A program made the position numbers and the translations under genes. DNA of 20,082 bases from Deltaproteobacteria bacterium (lineage in GTDB: Bacteria > Desulfobacterota > DSM-4660 > Desulfatiglandales > HGW-15), in contig JAFDHB010000053.1 of the NCBI GenBank assembly GCA_019308985.1, positions 1-20,082 on the forward strand, written 5' to 3'. Of this stretch, positions 6,436-12,745 are shown in pieces. Position 1 is the first letter of the stretch, and each line of letters begins with the position of its first letter. A model generated the notes under the pieces. It saw only the letters and a list, made by a program, of their open reading frames with translations, made no database searches and was not told where the DNA came from.

Positions 6436-8196
6436 CTAGGTTGTCACTATGAAAAGCACGTAGAGACAGAAGAGACCCAAGATGCTCAAGAATACCGGCA
6501 CACCCGTAGGAGTTAGGCTGCTTTTCTCGGTCGTAATTTCCCCTTCGAGGATCTCGCTGTGGCCTCTGCCTCCACCAAAAACCTTCAAATAGGCGACTAC
6601 CACCGGGCTCAAGGGCTGCCTGCTCCATCTTGCCAGCCGCCCTGCAAGACCACGAACAAAGAGCTCATCGCAAGCATTGTTTATCCCGTTGAGCCCCCTG
6701 TCCATTGCCCTGTAAAAGAGCCTTGCGCCTTTCCTGTAAAACCAGTCCACGTCCAGATTGACGGCCCGCATCTCCGCAGGATAGTAACCGGAGAGAATCA
6801 GGAGACAGAAGGCAAGGGCACCGAACATCAGGAGCTGGAGCTGGCCCACCACGTGGGCGCCCGTATAGGGCACATAGTCCACCGGGTTGGGCAGGATGTT
6901 GTAAAGGGGCTTCGGGTAAACACCCAGGAACACGCTCAGCACGGCCGCAAACCCCATGGCAAGAAGCATGTTGAAGGGCGGTTCCTTGGCCCTTATGCCC
7001 GAGTCATGACCAAAAAAGGTGAAGATTGTCACCTTCAAACCAGCGTACAGGAAGGTCGTGGCGGATGCGAACATCAGGAGAAACCAAGGAAAAACGAGCT
7101 GATGATGGGCCGCCTCATTTATGACCATGGACTTACTGATGAAGCCGCTGGACAGGGGAAAGGCCGATATGGACGCAGCCCCCACCATGTAAAAGAGCGC
7201 CGTAAGGGGCATGGTCCTGTACAGCCCACCCAGGTCCGTACACCTTATCTTGCCCGTCATATGGAGCACCGAACCCGCAGACATGAAGAGAAGGGCAGTG
7301 TAAATTATGCTGCAAAAGGCATGGGAGACCGTCCCGTTTATGGCCAGGGGTGTACCTATCCCTATGCCCGTCATCATGAAACCGCCCTGGCTTATGATGC
7401 TGTAAGCCAGCACGCGCCTAATGTCGTTTTCCAAAACCGCATAAAAGATGGGTATCACAGTCATCAGCGCACCCACCCATATCAAAAGCTCAGTCCCAGG
7501 AAAAGTCCTCGCCATCAAATACACCGCACCCTTCGTGGTAAAGGCACTCAAAAATACCGCCCCACTCACCGTAGCCTCAGGATAGGCATCCTGCAACCAG
7601 GCATGAAGCGGAGGTATCGCAGCATTCAACCCTATACCCAAAAATATCAGCCAGGACCCAAGCCCCTCCAAACCTATGTACCCAAACTCAAGGGTCCCCC
7701 TCTCCTGAACATATATCACTATCCCAGCCAACAAAAATAAACCACCCACCACATGCACAAGAATGTACCTGAAGGCGGCAGCCTGCGACTCCCTCGTCCT
7801 TCTCGCCAAAATCAAAAAAGTGGAACTTACCGCCAGCAACTCCCAGAATATGTAAAGAGTGAAAAAATCACCCGCAAAGGTCACCCCAAGAGCACCACCA
7901 GCATACATCAGGGCAAAAACATGCTGAAGATCATCCTCCACCTTCAAAGCAAATAAAATACCTATGAAAGAAATAATCGTAAATATGTACCCAAACACCA
8001 TGCTCAGCCGATCAACCCTGCCCAGGATCAGATCATAACCCAGAAAACCCACCCTCCAGTACTCCCCAGCAGGCATCCTCAAAAGCACCACAAAGGCCAG
8101 CACAGGCAAAAGCAGCATGAACCCAGACTTCACCCTGCCCCTCAACAGGGGCACTATCAGAGCACCAACAATCAGTATAAGACCAGGCGGCACCAT
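6436..8196 (-). CDS. NuoM/MrpD-like proton-conducting subunit (second D-like subunit)
   Basis: This 586-residue polytopic membrane protein is of the MrpD/NuoL/NuoM family, with about 14 core helices, an amphipathic connector (about 480-540) and one more helix near the end (565-584). Visible residues are Glu119 (FWELLAVSS), His198 in PPLHAWLQDAYPEA, Lys222 in FTTKGAVY and Lys355 in GFISKS. The helix-7 Lys position is Asn191 (GLNAAIPPLH). The HxxxHxxxK motif reads His292, Ser296, Thr300. The start at 8196 lies one base after the small membrane protein stop, with only a distant GGAAG. The 5' part of the gene (about 7450-8196) has a different base composition from the rest. Function as an ion-translocating module of the complex is inferred from family and operon. 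Confidence 0.92.
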   Translation of the reverse strand: MVPPGLILIVGALIVPLLRGRVKSGFMLLLPVLAFVVLLRMPAGEYWRVGFLGYDLILGRVDRLSMVFGYIFTIISFIGILFALKVEDDLQHVFALMYAGGALGVTFAGDFFTLYIFWELLAVSSTFLILARRTRESQAAAFRYILVHVVGGLFLLAGIVIYVQERGTLEFGYIGLEGLGSWLIFLGIGLNAAIPPLHAWLQDAYPEATVSGAVFLSAFTTKGAVYLMARTFPGTELLIWVGALMTVIPIFYAVLENDIRRVLAYSIISQGGFMMTGIGIGTPLAINGTVSHAFCSIIYTALLFMSAGSVLHMTGKIRCTDLGGLYRTMPLTALFYMVGAASISAFPLSSGFISKSMVINEAAHHQLVFPWFLLMFASATTFLYAGLKVTIFTFFGHDSGIRAKEPPFNMLLAMGFAAVLSVFLGVYPKPLYNILPNPVDYVPYTGAHVVGQLQLLMFGALAFCLLILSGYYPAEMRAVNLDVDWFYRKGARLFYRAMDRGLNGINNACDELFVRGLAGRLARWSRQPLSPVVVAYLKVFGGGRGHSEILEGEITTEKSSLTPTGVPVFLSILGLFCLYVLFIVTT

Positions 8197-8197
8197 A

Positions 8198-8440
8198 TCA
8201 ATTATAGTAATCTTCCTTTCTCTTGATAACCACCCTCAACACCTTGGCAATGAATATCAAGGCCACACAGGATACAAACCCGTACACCGCAAAGAACCCA
8301 GGCATACCCTCCCAGGGGAACTCACCGTGCTTGTGGATAAAAAAATCAGCAATCAACAACACCGCCAAGGCACAGTAAAACCCAATGAGAAACCGCTTCA
8401 CCTTACGTGGATCATCAAATTTCTTAAGCTCCTTAGCCAC
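8198..8440 (-). CDS. Small conserved-looking two-helix membrane protein, function unknown
   Basis: About 80 residues: a basic N-terminus (AKELKKFDDPRKVKR), a helix (FLIGFYCALAVLLIADFFI), a loop HKHGEFPWEGMPGF, a second helix (FFAVYGFVSCVALIFIAKVL), and a charged tail (RVVIKRKEDYYN). The start is taken as GTG at 8440, with GGGGGG five bases upstream; it lies two bases after the stop of the preceding antiporter gene. The open frame continues upstream to 8557, but that part is a shadow. I remember similar short proteins next to antiporter genes in deltaproteobacteria but cannot name a family. The position between two D-like subunits suggests an accessory subunit of the complex. Confidence 0.78.
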   Translation of the reverse strand: MAKELKKFDDPRKVKRFLIGFYCALAVLLIADFFIHKHGEFPWEGMPGFFAVYGFVSCVALIFIAKVLRVVIKRKEDYYN

Positions 8441-8442
8441 CG

Positions 8443-9924
8443 CTACCCCCCTACCATGCCCCGTACCGCCATCTCGGCAAGCCGGAAAAAAGGCTGGGGA
8501 TAAAAAAACAACACAATAGACCCCACCCCGGTCAGCACCAGGGGCACCACACACCACAACGGGGCCTCCTTCACTCCACCCTCAAACATCGACTCCTCGG
8601 CCGTGCAGAAAAACGCCCTGTATACAATAGGCAGAAAATAAGCAGCATTCAAAAAGGAACTCATCAAAAGCACAAACAACATCACCAACCGACCAGACTC
8701 AATCGTCCCCAACACCAATGACCACTTGCTGATAAACCCACCACAGGGCGGCAAGCCTATCACACTCAATGCACCAACAAAAAACGCCCCCATCGTAACA
8801 GGCATCCTCCTGCCTATACCAACCATCTCACTAATATACTTCCTCCCGGTCGCCACAAATATCGCACCAGCACAGAAAAACAGCGTAATCTTCCCAAAAG
8901 CATGCATCGCTATGTGCAACATCCCACCCAACATACCCTTAGGAGACAACAGCCCCACTCCAAGCACAATGTAGGAAAGCTGACTGATCGTAGAAAAGGC
9001 AAGACGACGCTTCAACTCATCCTGGGAAAGAGCAACCAATGAACCCACCAGGATAGTAAAAGAGGCTATGTAAGTAATCACCTCACCAAGATCCAAAGAA
9101 GACAATAACCCCACTCCAAATACACCGGTCAATACGCGAACTATGCTGAATACACCCACCTTCACCACAGCAACCGCATGCAACAGAGCACTGACAGGAG
9201 TAGGAGCAACCATCGCAGCAGGCAGCCAGGAATGAAAAGGCATCACAGCACCCTTGGCAAAACCGAAAAGCATCATCAACACCAACACCCCAATCAAAAC
9301 CCCGGAACCCTTCCCAGCCAAAAAACCACCAGCAGCAAACTCAAGGGTCCCCGCCAACCCATAGCATATCACCATCGCAGGCAGCACAAGGCCAATAGAA
9401 CCACCCACAATGTACAATAAATACTTCCTCCCGGAACTGCGCGCCTCCATGTCCTGGTGATGGGTCACCAAAGGATAGGTCGCAAAGGAAAGCATCTCGT
9501 AAAAAAGATAAAGGGTAAGAAGATTCGCCGAGAAAGCCACCCCTATCGTCGCAGACAGGGCCAGAGCAAAATAACAAAAATACCTCGTCTGGCTGTGCTC
9601 GTCCAAGCCCCGCATGTACCCAATAGAATAGGCCGACGTCACTATCCACAAACAGGACGACACCAGGGCAAACAACATCCCAAAGGCATCAACCCTGAAC
9701 CCCAGGGATATGCCCGGAAGAATCTCCAGGAGGGTATAGGTTATCTCTTTGCCTTGAAGTACGATTGGAGCCATTGATAAAATCACGGAGAATTTGACCA
9801 GAGCGGCCAGAAGGGTGGAGGCTTCCCTGAGGTTTTCCCTACCATGAAAAAGGATGATCAATAGGGGGGCGAAAAGGGACACTCCTATGGCAATCAAAGG
9901 CTTGCCAGATACGATTGTTTCCAT
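8443..9924 (-). CDS. NuoM/MrpD-like proton-conducting subunit (first gene of the operon)
   Basis: A 493-residue membrane protein of the MrpD/NuoL/NuoM family with about 14 helices. All key family residues are present: Glu143 (FYEMLSFATYP), Lys224 (FAKGAVMPFHSWLP, His231), Lys255 (HAVAVVKVGVFS), the intact HxxxHxxxK motif (His337, His341, Lys345) and Lys400 (GFISKW). The HAVAVVKVG segment recalls the NuoL/MrpA type, so this may replace the N-terminal part of the missing MrpA. The ATG at 9924 has GAAGG upstream and follows a ~270-nt leader from a strong promoter. Most of the gene (up to about 9710) lies in the compositionally odd patch. It is the promoter-proximal gene of the antiporter operon. 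Confidence 0.93.
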   Translation of the reverse strand: METIVSGKPLIAIGVSLFAPLLIILFHGRENLREASTLLAALVKFSVILSMAPIVLQGKEITYTLLEILPGISLGFRVDAFGMLFALVSSCLWIVTSAYSIGYMRGLDEHSQTRYFCYFALALSATIGVAFSANLLTLYLFYEMLSFATYPLVTHHQDMEARSSGRKYLLYIVGGSIGLVLPAMVICYGLAGTLEFAAGGFLAGKGSGVLIGVLVLMMLFGFAKGAVMPFHSWLPAAMVAPTPVSALLHAVAVVKVGVFSIVRVLTGVFGVGLLSSLDLGEVITYIASFTILVGSLVALSQDELKRRLAFSTISQLSYIVLGVGLLSPKGMLGGMLHIAMHAFGKITLFFCAGAIFVATGRKYISEMVGIGRRMPVTMGAFFVGALSVIGLPPCGGFISKWSLVLGTIESGRLVMLFVLLMSSFLNAAYFLPIVYRAFFCTAEESMFEGGVKEAPLWCVVPLVLTGVGSIVLFFYPQPFFRLAEMAVRGMVGG

Positions 9925-9990
9925 ACCCGACCTTCAATCTCAATTTTGCTCGCGCTGAGAGATCAAGTTGTTCAACCACAGGAGGCAAAG

Positions 9991-10212
9991 ATGAACTATT
10001 TCATCCCGATAGGGCTATTTCTCAACAAGGGAAACGCCCTGATCGCTGTCCTTACCCGGATTTCCTGCGCTGTTAAGTTTTTATCTCAGCCCTGTATCGA
10101 AAAAATCAGCCCCACTGCTGTGGGATGCACCCAATTAACACGATTGCAAGTCAAAGCGACACGCCGTGAACCAGACACGGTTTGTGCGAAACACGTGACT
10201 ATATATAAATAG
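9991..10212 (+). pseudogene. Possible decayed precorrin-2 dehydrogenase (siroheme synthase) N-terminus
   Basis: A 73-codon ORF starts with ATG after a near-perfect AGGAGG site (9981-9986). Its first ~50 residues recall the N-terminus of siroheme synthase/precorrin-2 dehydrogenase: YFIPIGLFLNKGNALIAVL against the usual YPIFLxLKGKxxLVVGGG, then an Arg/Lys stretch and KISPTAV in place of VVSP. The NAD-binding GGG is lost, and the ORF stops at the antiporter promoter. This resemblance was judged by eye and may be chance. The ORF is antisense to the antiporter leader. An upstream ATG at 9946 gives a longer version with no better start site. Confidence 0.25.
10100..10125 (-). terminator. Attenuator-like hairpin in the antiporter leader
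   Basis: Read on the minus strand, TCCCAC-AGCA-GTGGGG (10125 to 10110) forms a 6-bp stem with one G.U pair and is followed, after CTGA, by six T residues (10105-10100). The 5' arm can instead pair with TGGG just upstream (around 10134-10131), giving two mutually exclusive hairpins. The stem is short and the gap to the T-run is not ideal, so this is a candidate only. Confidence 0.35.
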
Positions 10213-10226
10213 CATTTGGGTGTCAA
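10198..10226 (-). promoter_or_regulatory. Sigma70-type promoter of the antiporter operon
   Basis: On the minus strand TTGACA (10226-10221) and TATAGT (10203-10198) are separated by exactly 17 bp. The -35 is a perfect consensus and the -10 matches five of six. Transcription would start near 10191, about 270 nt before the first antiporter ATG at 9924. No other promoter of this quality was seen upstream of the operon. Confidence 0.7.
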
Positions 10227-10436
10227 CAGAAATTCTTTATTTTTCCGGCCCCAACATATCTCCCTTGCCCGCCCGTGCCGACCTGAGTCTCCGCGGCCTA
10301 GACCGTCCTCGCGGAACGCATACTACATAGGACCTCTGCAGGGACAAGTTCCCCCCCGGCCCGAGAGCTCTTAGTCTTCCCTCGCCGCCTGCTAGGCCCC
10401 TTGGAGCACTTCCTGGGGACAGGAGCCAACAATGAA

Positions 10437-10465
10437 TTGACACAAGAATGATCCGGTGATATAGG
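10437..10465 (+). promoter_or_regulatory. Sigma70-type promoter of the MFS gene
   Basis: TTGACA (10437-10442) and TATAGG (10460-10465) are separated by 17 bp, 97 bp upstream of the MFS start codon at 10563. The -35 is perfect and the -10 matches four of six. No clear operator repeat was seen beside it. Confidence 0.6.
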
Positions 10466-10562
10466 CACGCACAAACGTTTTGCCAGCCTCGTTGTCTGGT
10501 GCTCCACTGAGCACGGCCCACGGGCAAGAGGCGCTGCATCCGGGAAGCAGAGGAGATTCAAG

Positions 10563-11978
10563 ATGGCGAAAGACAGGGAAATGAGAAAAACCGCCTTGAT
10601 GGTGGCCGTGGCAAGCTCTTTTATCACTCCGTTTATGGGCTCCGGAGTCAACATTGCCCTCCCCTCCTTGGCGAGAGATCTTCGTATGGACGCTGTCCTG
10701 CTGAGTTGGGTTGCCACTTCTTACATCCTTGCCTCCGTCATTTCCCTCGTCCCCTTTGGAAGGCTTGCGGATATCTACGGTCGCAAAAAGATATTTCTAT
10801 ACGGTTACATAATCTTCAGCATATCCACGCTTTTCTGCGGCCTCGCGAACTCACCCTTTACCATGATCCTTGCCAGGGTAATTCAAGGGATCGGGAGCGC
10901 CATGTTCTTTGCCACCGGAGCGGCCATCCTCATATCCGTCTACCCGCCGCAAGAAAGGGGAAAGGTGCTTGGGATCGCCGTCGCGGCTGTCTACATAGGC
11001 CTCTCAATCGGTCCCTTTTTAGGGGGGTTCTTGACAGAGCACCTCTCTTGGAGGGGCATATTCTTCGTCAATGTGCCCCTGGGAGTAATCCCTATTTTCC
11101 TTGCCCGTTACGGATTGAAGGGGGAATGGAGGGAGGCTGAAGGGGAGAAGTTCGACCTCCCGGGAAGCCTCATTTACGGCCTTGGGATACTCGCATTCAC
11201 CTATGGAATCACACTGCTCCCCTCCCTCAACAGCCTGTGGGTTATTTTCCTGGGATTCATAGGAATACTGGGGTTCATTAAGTGGGAAGGAATGACTGAA
11301 TCCCCGGTCTTCGATTTGAAACTTTTCAGGACCAACAGGGTGTTCCTTTTCTCCAGCCTTGCGGCCCTGATAAATTACAGTGCGACATTCGCGATCAGCT
11401 TTCTCCTGAGTCTCTATCTCCAGCATATCAAGGCCATGACCCCGCAAGCAGCAGGCCTTGTCCTGGTGTCCCAACCAGTCGTCCAGGCGGTATTTTCGCC
11501 CTTTGCCGGCAGGCTCTCTGACAGGGTGGAGCCCCGGGTGGTTGCCTCCCTGGGGATGGCCATCACCACCCTCGGCCTGGTCCTGTTCATCTTCTTGGCC
11601 CAAGGGTCATCACTCCATTTCATTCTTGGCACCTTAATGGTGCTTGGCCTCGGGTTCGCCCTTTTCGCCTCTCCCAACACCAATGCGATCATGAGCTCCG
11701 TGGAGAGGAGATATTACGGGCTGGCATCGGGATCAATAGGTACGACCCGGCAGCTTGGAATGATGATAAGCATGGGGATAGCCACTTTCATGTTTTCCAT
11801 GAACATAGGCAGGGTGGAGATCACCCCTTCAAACTATCCTGCACTTCTCCAGAGTATCAGGTCGTCCTTTGCCATCTTCTCGATCCTTTGCTTTGCCGGG
11901 ATCTTCTTCTCACTGGTGAGGGGGAGGATCAGGCATGAACAAGCTCCTCTGACCGATTCTCCCCGCCCCCCCAAATAG
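10563..11978 (+). CDS. MFS drug exporter of the DHA2 (EmrB/QacA) type
   Basis: A 471-residue inner membrane protein with about 14 predicted helices. Major facilitator signatures are present: motif A GRLADIYGRKK (66-76), motif B LARVIQGIGSAM (103-114), the exporter motif C GLSIGPFLGGFL (146-157), and SWRGIFFVNVPLG (162-174), typical of the DHA2 family. It probably uses the proton gradient to expel a toxic compound; the substrate cannot be deduced. The ATG at 10563 has AGGAG seven bases upstream. It is a single gene with its own promoter, transcribed away from the antiporter operon, and no regulator or membrane-fusion partner (EmrA type) is adjacent. The C-terminus is short and hydrophilic (EQAPLTDSPRPPK). 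Confidence 0.93.
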   Translation: MAKDREMRKTALMVAVASSFITPFMGSGVNIALPSLARDLRMDAVLLSWVATSYILASVISLVPFGRLADIYGRKKIFLYGYIIFSISTLFCGLANSPFTMILARVIQGIGSAMFFATGAAILISVYPPQERGKVLGIAVAAVYIGLSIGPFLGGFLTEHLSWRGIFFVNVPLGVIPIFLARYGLKGEWREAEGEKFDLPGSLIYGLGILAFTYGITLLPSLNSLWVIFLGFIGILGFIKWEGMTESPVFDLKLFRTNRVFLFSSLAALINYSATFAISFLLSLYLQHIKAMTPQAAGLVLVSQPVVQAVFSPFAGRLSDRVEPRVVASLGMAITTLGLVLFIFLAQGSSLHFILGTLMVLGLGFALFASPNTNAIMSSVERRYYGLASGSIGTTRQLGMMISMGIATFMFSMNIGRVEITPSNYPALLQSIRSSFAIFSILCFAGIFFSLVRGRIRHEQAPLTDSPRPPK

Positions 11979-12144
11979 CCAAATCACGAATGTTCAGTAT
12001 ATTCAATATGTTGACCGTGGCCTGAAATTCTCCACAGTCGCCCCTTTTCCTTGCATGCTGGCAAAGGCTGTGATAAATAATATTCACAAGACGGGCGAAT
12101 TGGCTTGGAGGAAGCGCTTACGAATAGGGGTATGTTGATCTGGG

Positions 12145-12172
12145 TTGACTTTTGCAGTTTAGGGTTTATAGT
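12145..12172 (+). promoter_or_regulatory. Sigma70-type promoter of the yjbQ-phoH operon
   Basis: TTGACT (12145-12150) and TATAGT (12167-12172) are spaced by 16 bp. Transcription would start near 12179, leaving a leader of about 145 nt before the yjbQ ATG at 12323. Both boxes match five of six consensus bases. Confidence 0.6.
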
Positions 12173-12178
12173 TTGCAG

Positions 12179-12322
12179 CTAGCAAGGCCGTTTTCACCAA
12201 TTGTGAAAAGGAACGGGCGTAAGGCATTAGGAGACAAGATGCTTTACGCCTTTGTCCTTGCGAGGGACAGCGTATAGAGCAGAAGGGGGCCTCTTGCCCC
12301 GAACGGAGAAAAAAATTTTATT
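12179..12322 (+). ncRNA. Highly structured 5' leader upstream of yjbQ
   Basis: Four hairpins follow each other. TTTTCAC/GTGAAAA spans 12191-12209 (7-bp stem, loop CAATT). GGCGTAAGGCAT pairs with ATGCTTTACGCC over 12216-12250 (12-bp stem with one G.T pair, 11-base loop). TGTCCTT/AGGGACA spans 12253-12269 (7 bp with one G.T pair, loop GCG). GGGGC/GCCCC spans 12286-12300 (5 bp). A purine-rich and then AT-rich tract leads to the yjbQ start. The loop of the second hairpin carries an AGGAG site for a small ORF. The density of stable stems suggests a regulatory RNA. I do not recognise a known riboswitch class in it. Confidence 0.5.
12239..12277 (+). CDS. Possible 12-codon leader peptide ORF
   Basis: ATG at 12239, preceded by AGGAG and six bases, opens a 12-codon ORF (MLYAFVLARDSV) ending in TAG at 12275-12277. 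Its ribosome binding site lies in the loop of the 12-bp leader hairpin, and its start codon lies in the descending arm, so its translation would open that stem. There is no run of one amino acid as in classical attenuators. Whether it is translated is unknown. Confidence 0.3.
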   Translation: MLYAFVLARDSV

Positions 12323-12742
12323 ATGACCATAAACCTCTTGGAATTCCAAGTAGATACAACCACTGACACGGATCTCATAGATATAACTAAGGAGGTCAAG
12401 GATATCCTCTCCAGGCATCGGGTCTCCAAGGGAGCAATCATCCTCTTTATACCCGGCTCGACAGCCGCCCTTACCACTATTGAGTATGAGAGGGGCGTTA
12501 TAAATGATCTAAGGAGGGCCATCGAGAGGATGGTTCCAAGCGATATCTATTACGAGCATGACGAGGCATGGGGGGATGGCAACGGTTACTCTCACGTGAG
12601 GGCTGCCTTGTTCGGCCCCTCCCTGTACATACCTGTTATTGACGGCAGGCTGTCCCTGGGTACGTGGCAACAAATCGTCCTGCTGGATTTTGATAACAGG
12701 GCCAGGAAAAGGCGTATTATCATGGAGATAATGGGGGAGTAA
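12323..12742 (+). CDS. yjbQ: YjbQ family (UPF0047) protein
   Basis: A 139-residue soluble protein of the UPF0047/YjbQ family. The family core is clear: GSTAALTTIEYE (about 45-56), GDGNGYSHVRAALFGPSLYIPV (from about 83), and DGRLSLGTWQQIVLLDFDN. Proteins of this family are small enzymes, reported with thiamine phosphate synthase activity in some cases; the physiological role is not settled. The ATG at 12323 has GGAG only at a long distance (14 bases), with an AT-rich spacer, which is unusual and may relate to the structured leader. It is followed after three bases by phoH, whose ribosome binding site is in its last codons. Confidence 0.9.
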   Translation: MTINLLEFQVDTTTDTDLIDITKEVKDILSRHRVSKGAIILFIPGSTAALTTIEYERGVINDLRRAIERMVPSDIYYEHDEAWGDGNGYSHVRAALFGPSLYIPVIDGRLSLGTWQQIVLLDFDNRARKRRIIMEIMGE

Positions 12743-12745
12743 GCG

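Larger units (their letters stand above)
9925..10562. other. Divergent intergenic control region
   Basis: This 638-bp region separates the minus-strand antiporter operon from the plus-strand MFS gene. It holds one sigma70-type promoter for each direction, the transcribed leader of the antiporter operon with an attenuator-like hairpin, and a plus-strand ORF with a good ribosome binding site that may be a gene relic. The stretch 10240-10430 is GC-rich, with a TCCGCG/CGCGGA inverted repeat (10290-10295 and 10310-10315), and no recognisable gene. Confidence 0.6.
11979..12322. other. Intergenic region between the MFS gene and yjbQ
   Basis: The first part (11979-12140) shows no gene and no clear terminator for the MFS gene. 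The second part carries a promoter (12145-12172) and a highly structured leader (about 12179-12322), described separately. Confidence 0.6.

Noticed and set aside
6559..7740. 393-codon plus-strand ORF opposite the 586-aa antiporter subunit
   Set aside because: It is the antisense of a well-supported membrane protein gene, and its translation is rich in His, Gln, Arg and Pro with no recognisable domain.
649..9924. Group 4 membrane-bound [NiFe] hydrogenase operon
   Set aside because: The small subunits have MBH-like order, but no hydrogenase large or small subunit, ferredoxin or maturation gene is present in the window.
10462..10484. Sigma54 promoter upstream of the MFS gene (GGCACG...TTTTGC)
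   Set aside because: The distance between the GG and GC elements does not fit the fixed spacing of sigma54 promoters, while a good sigma70 promoter overlaps the site.
10298..10717. 139-codon minus-strand ORF across the MFS start
   Set aside because: It overlaps the MFS promoter and start region, has an implausible composition and no family match.
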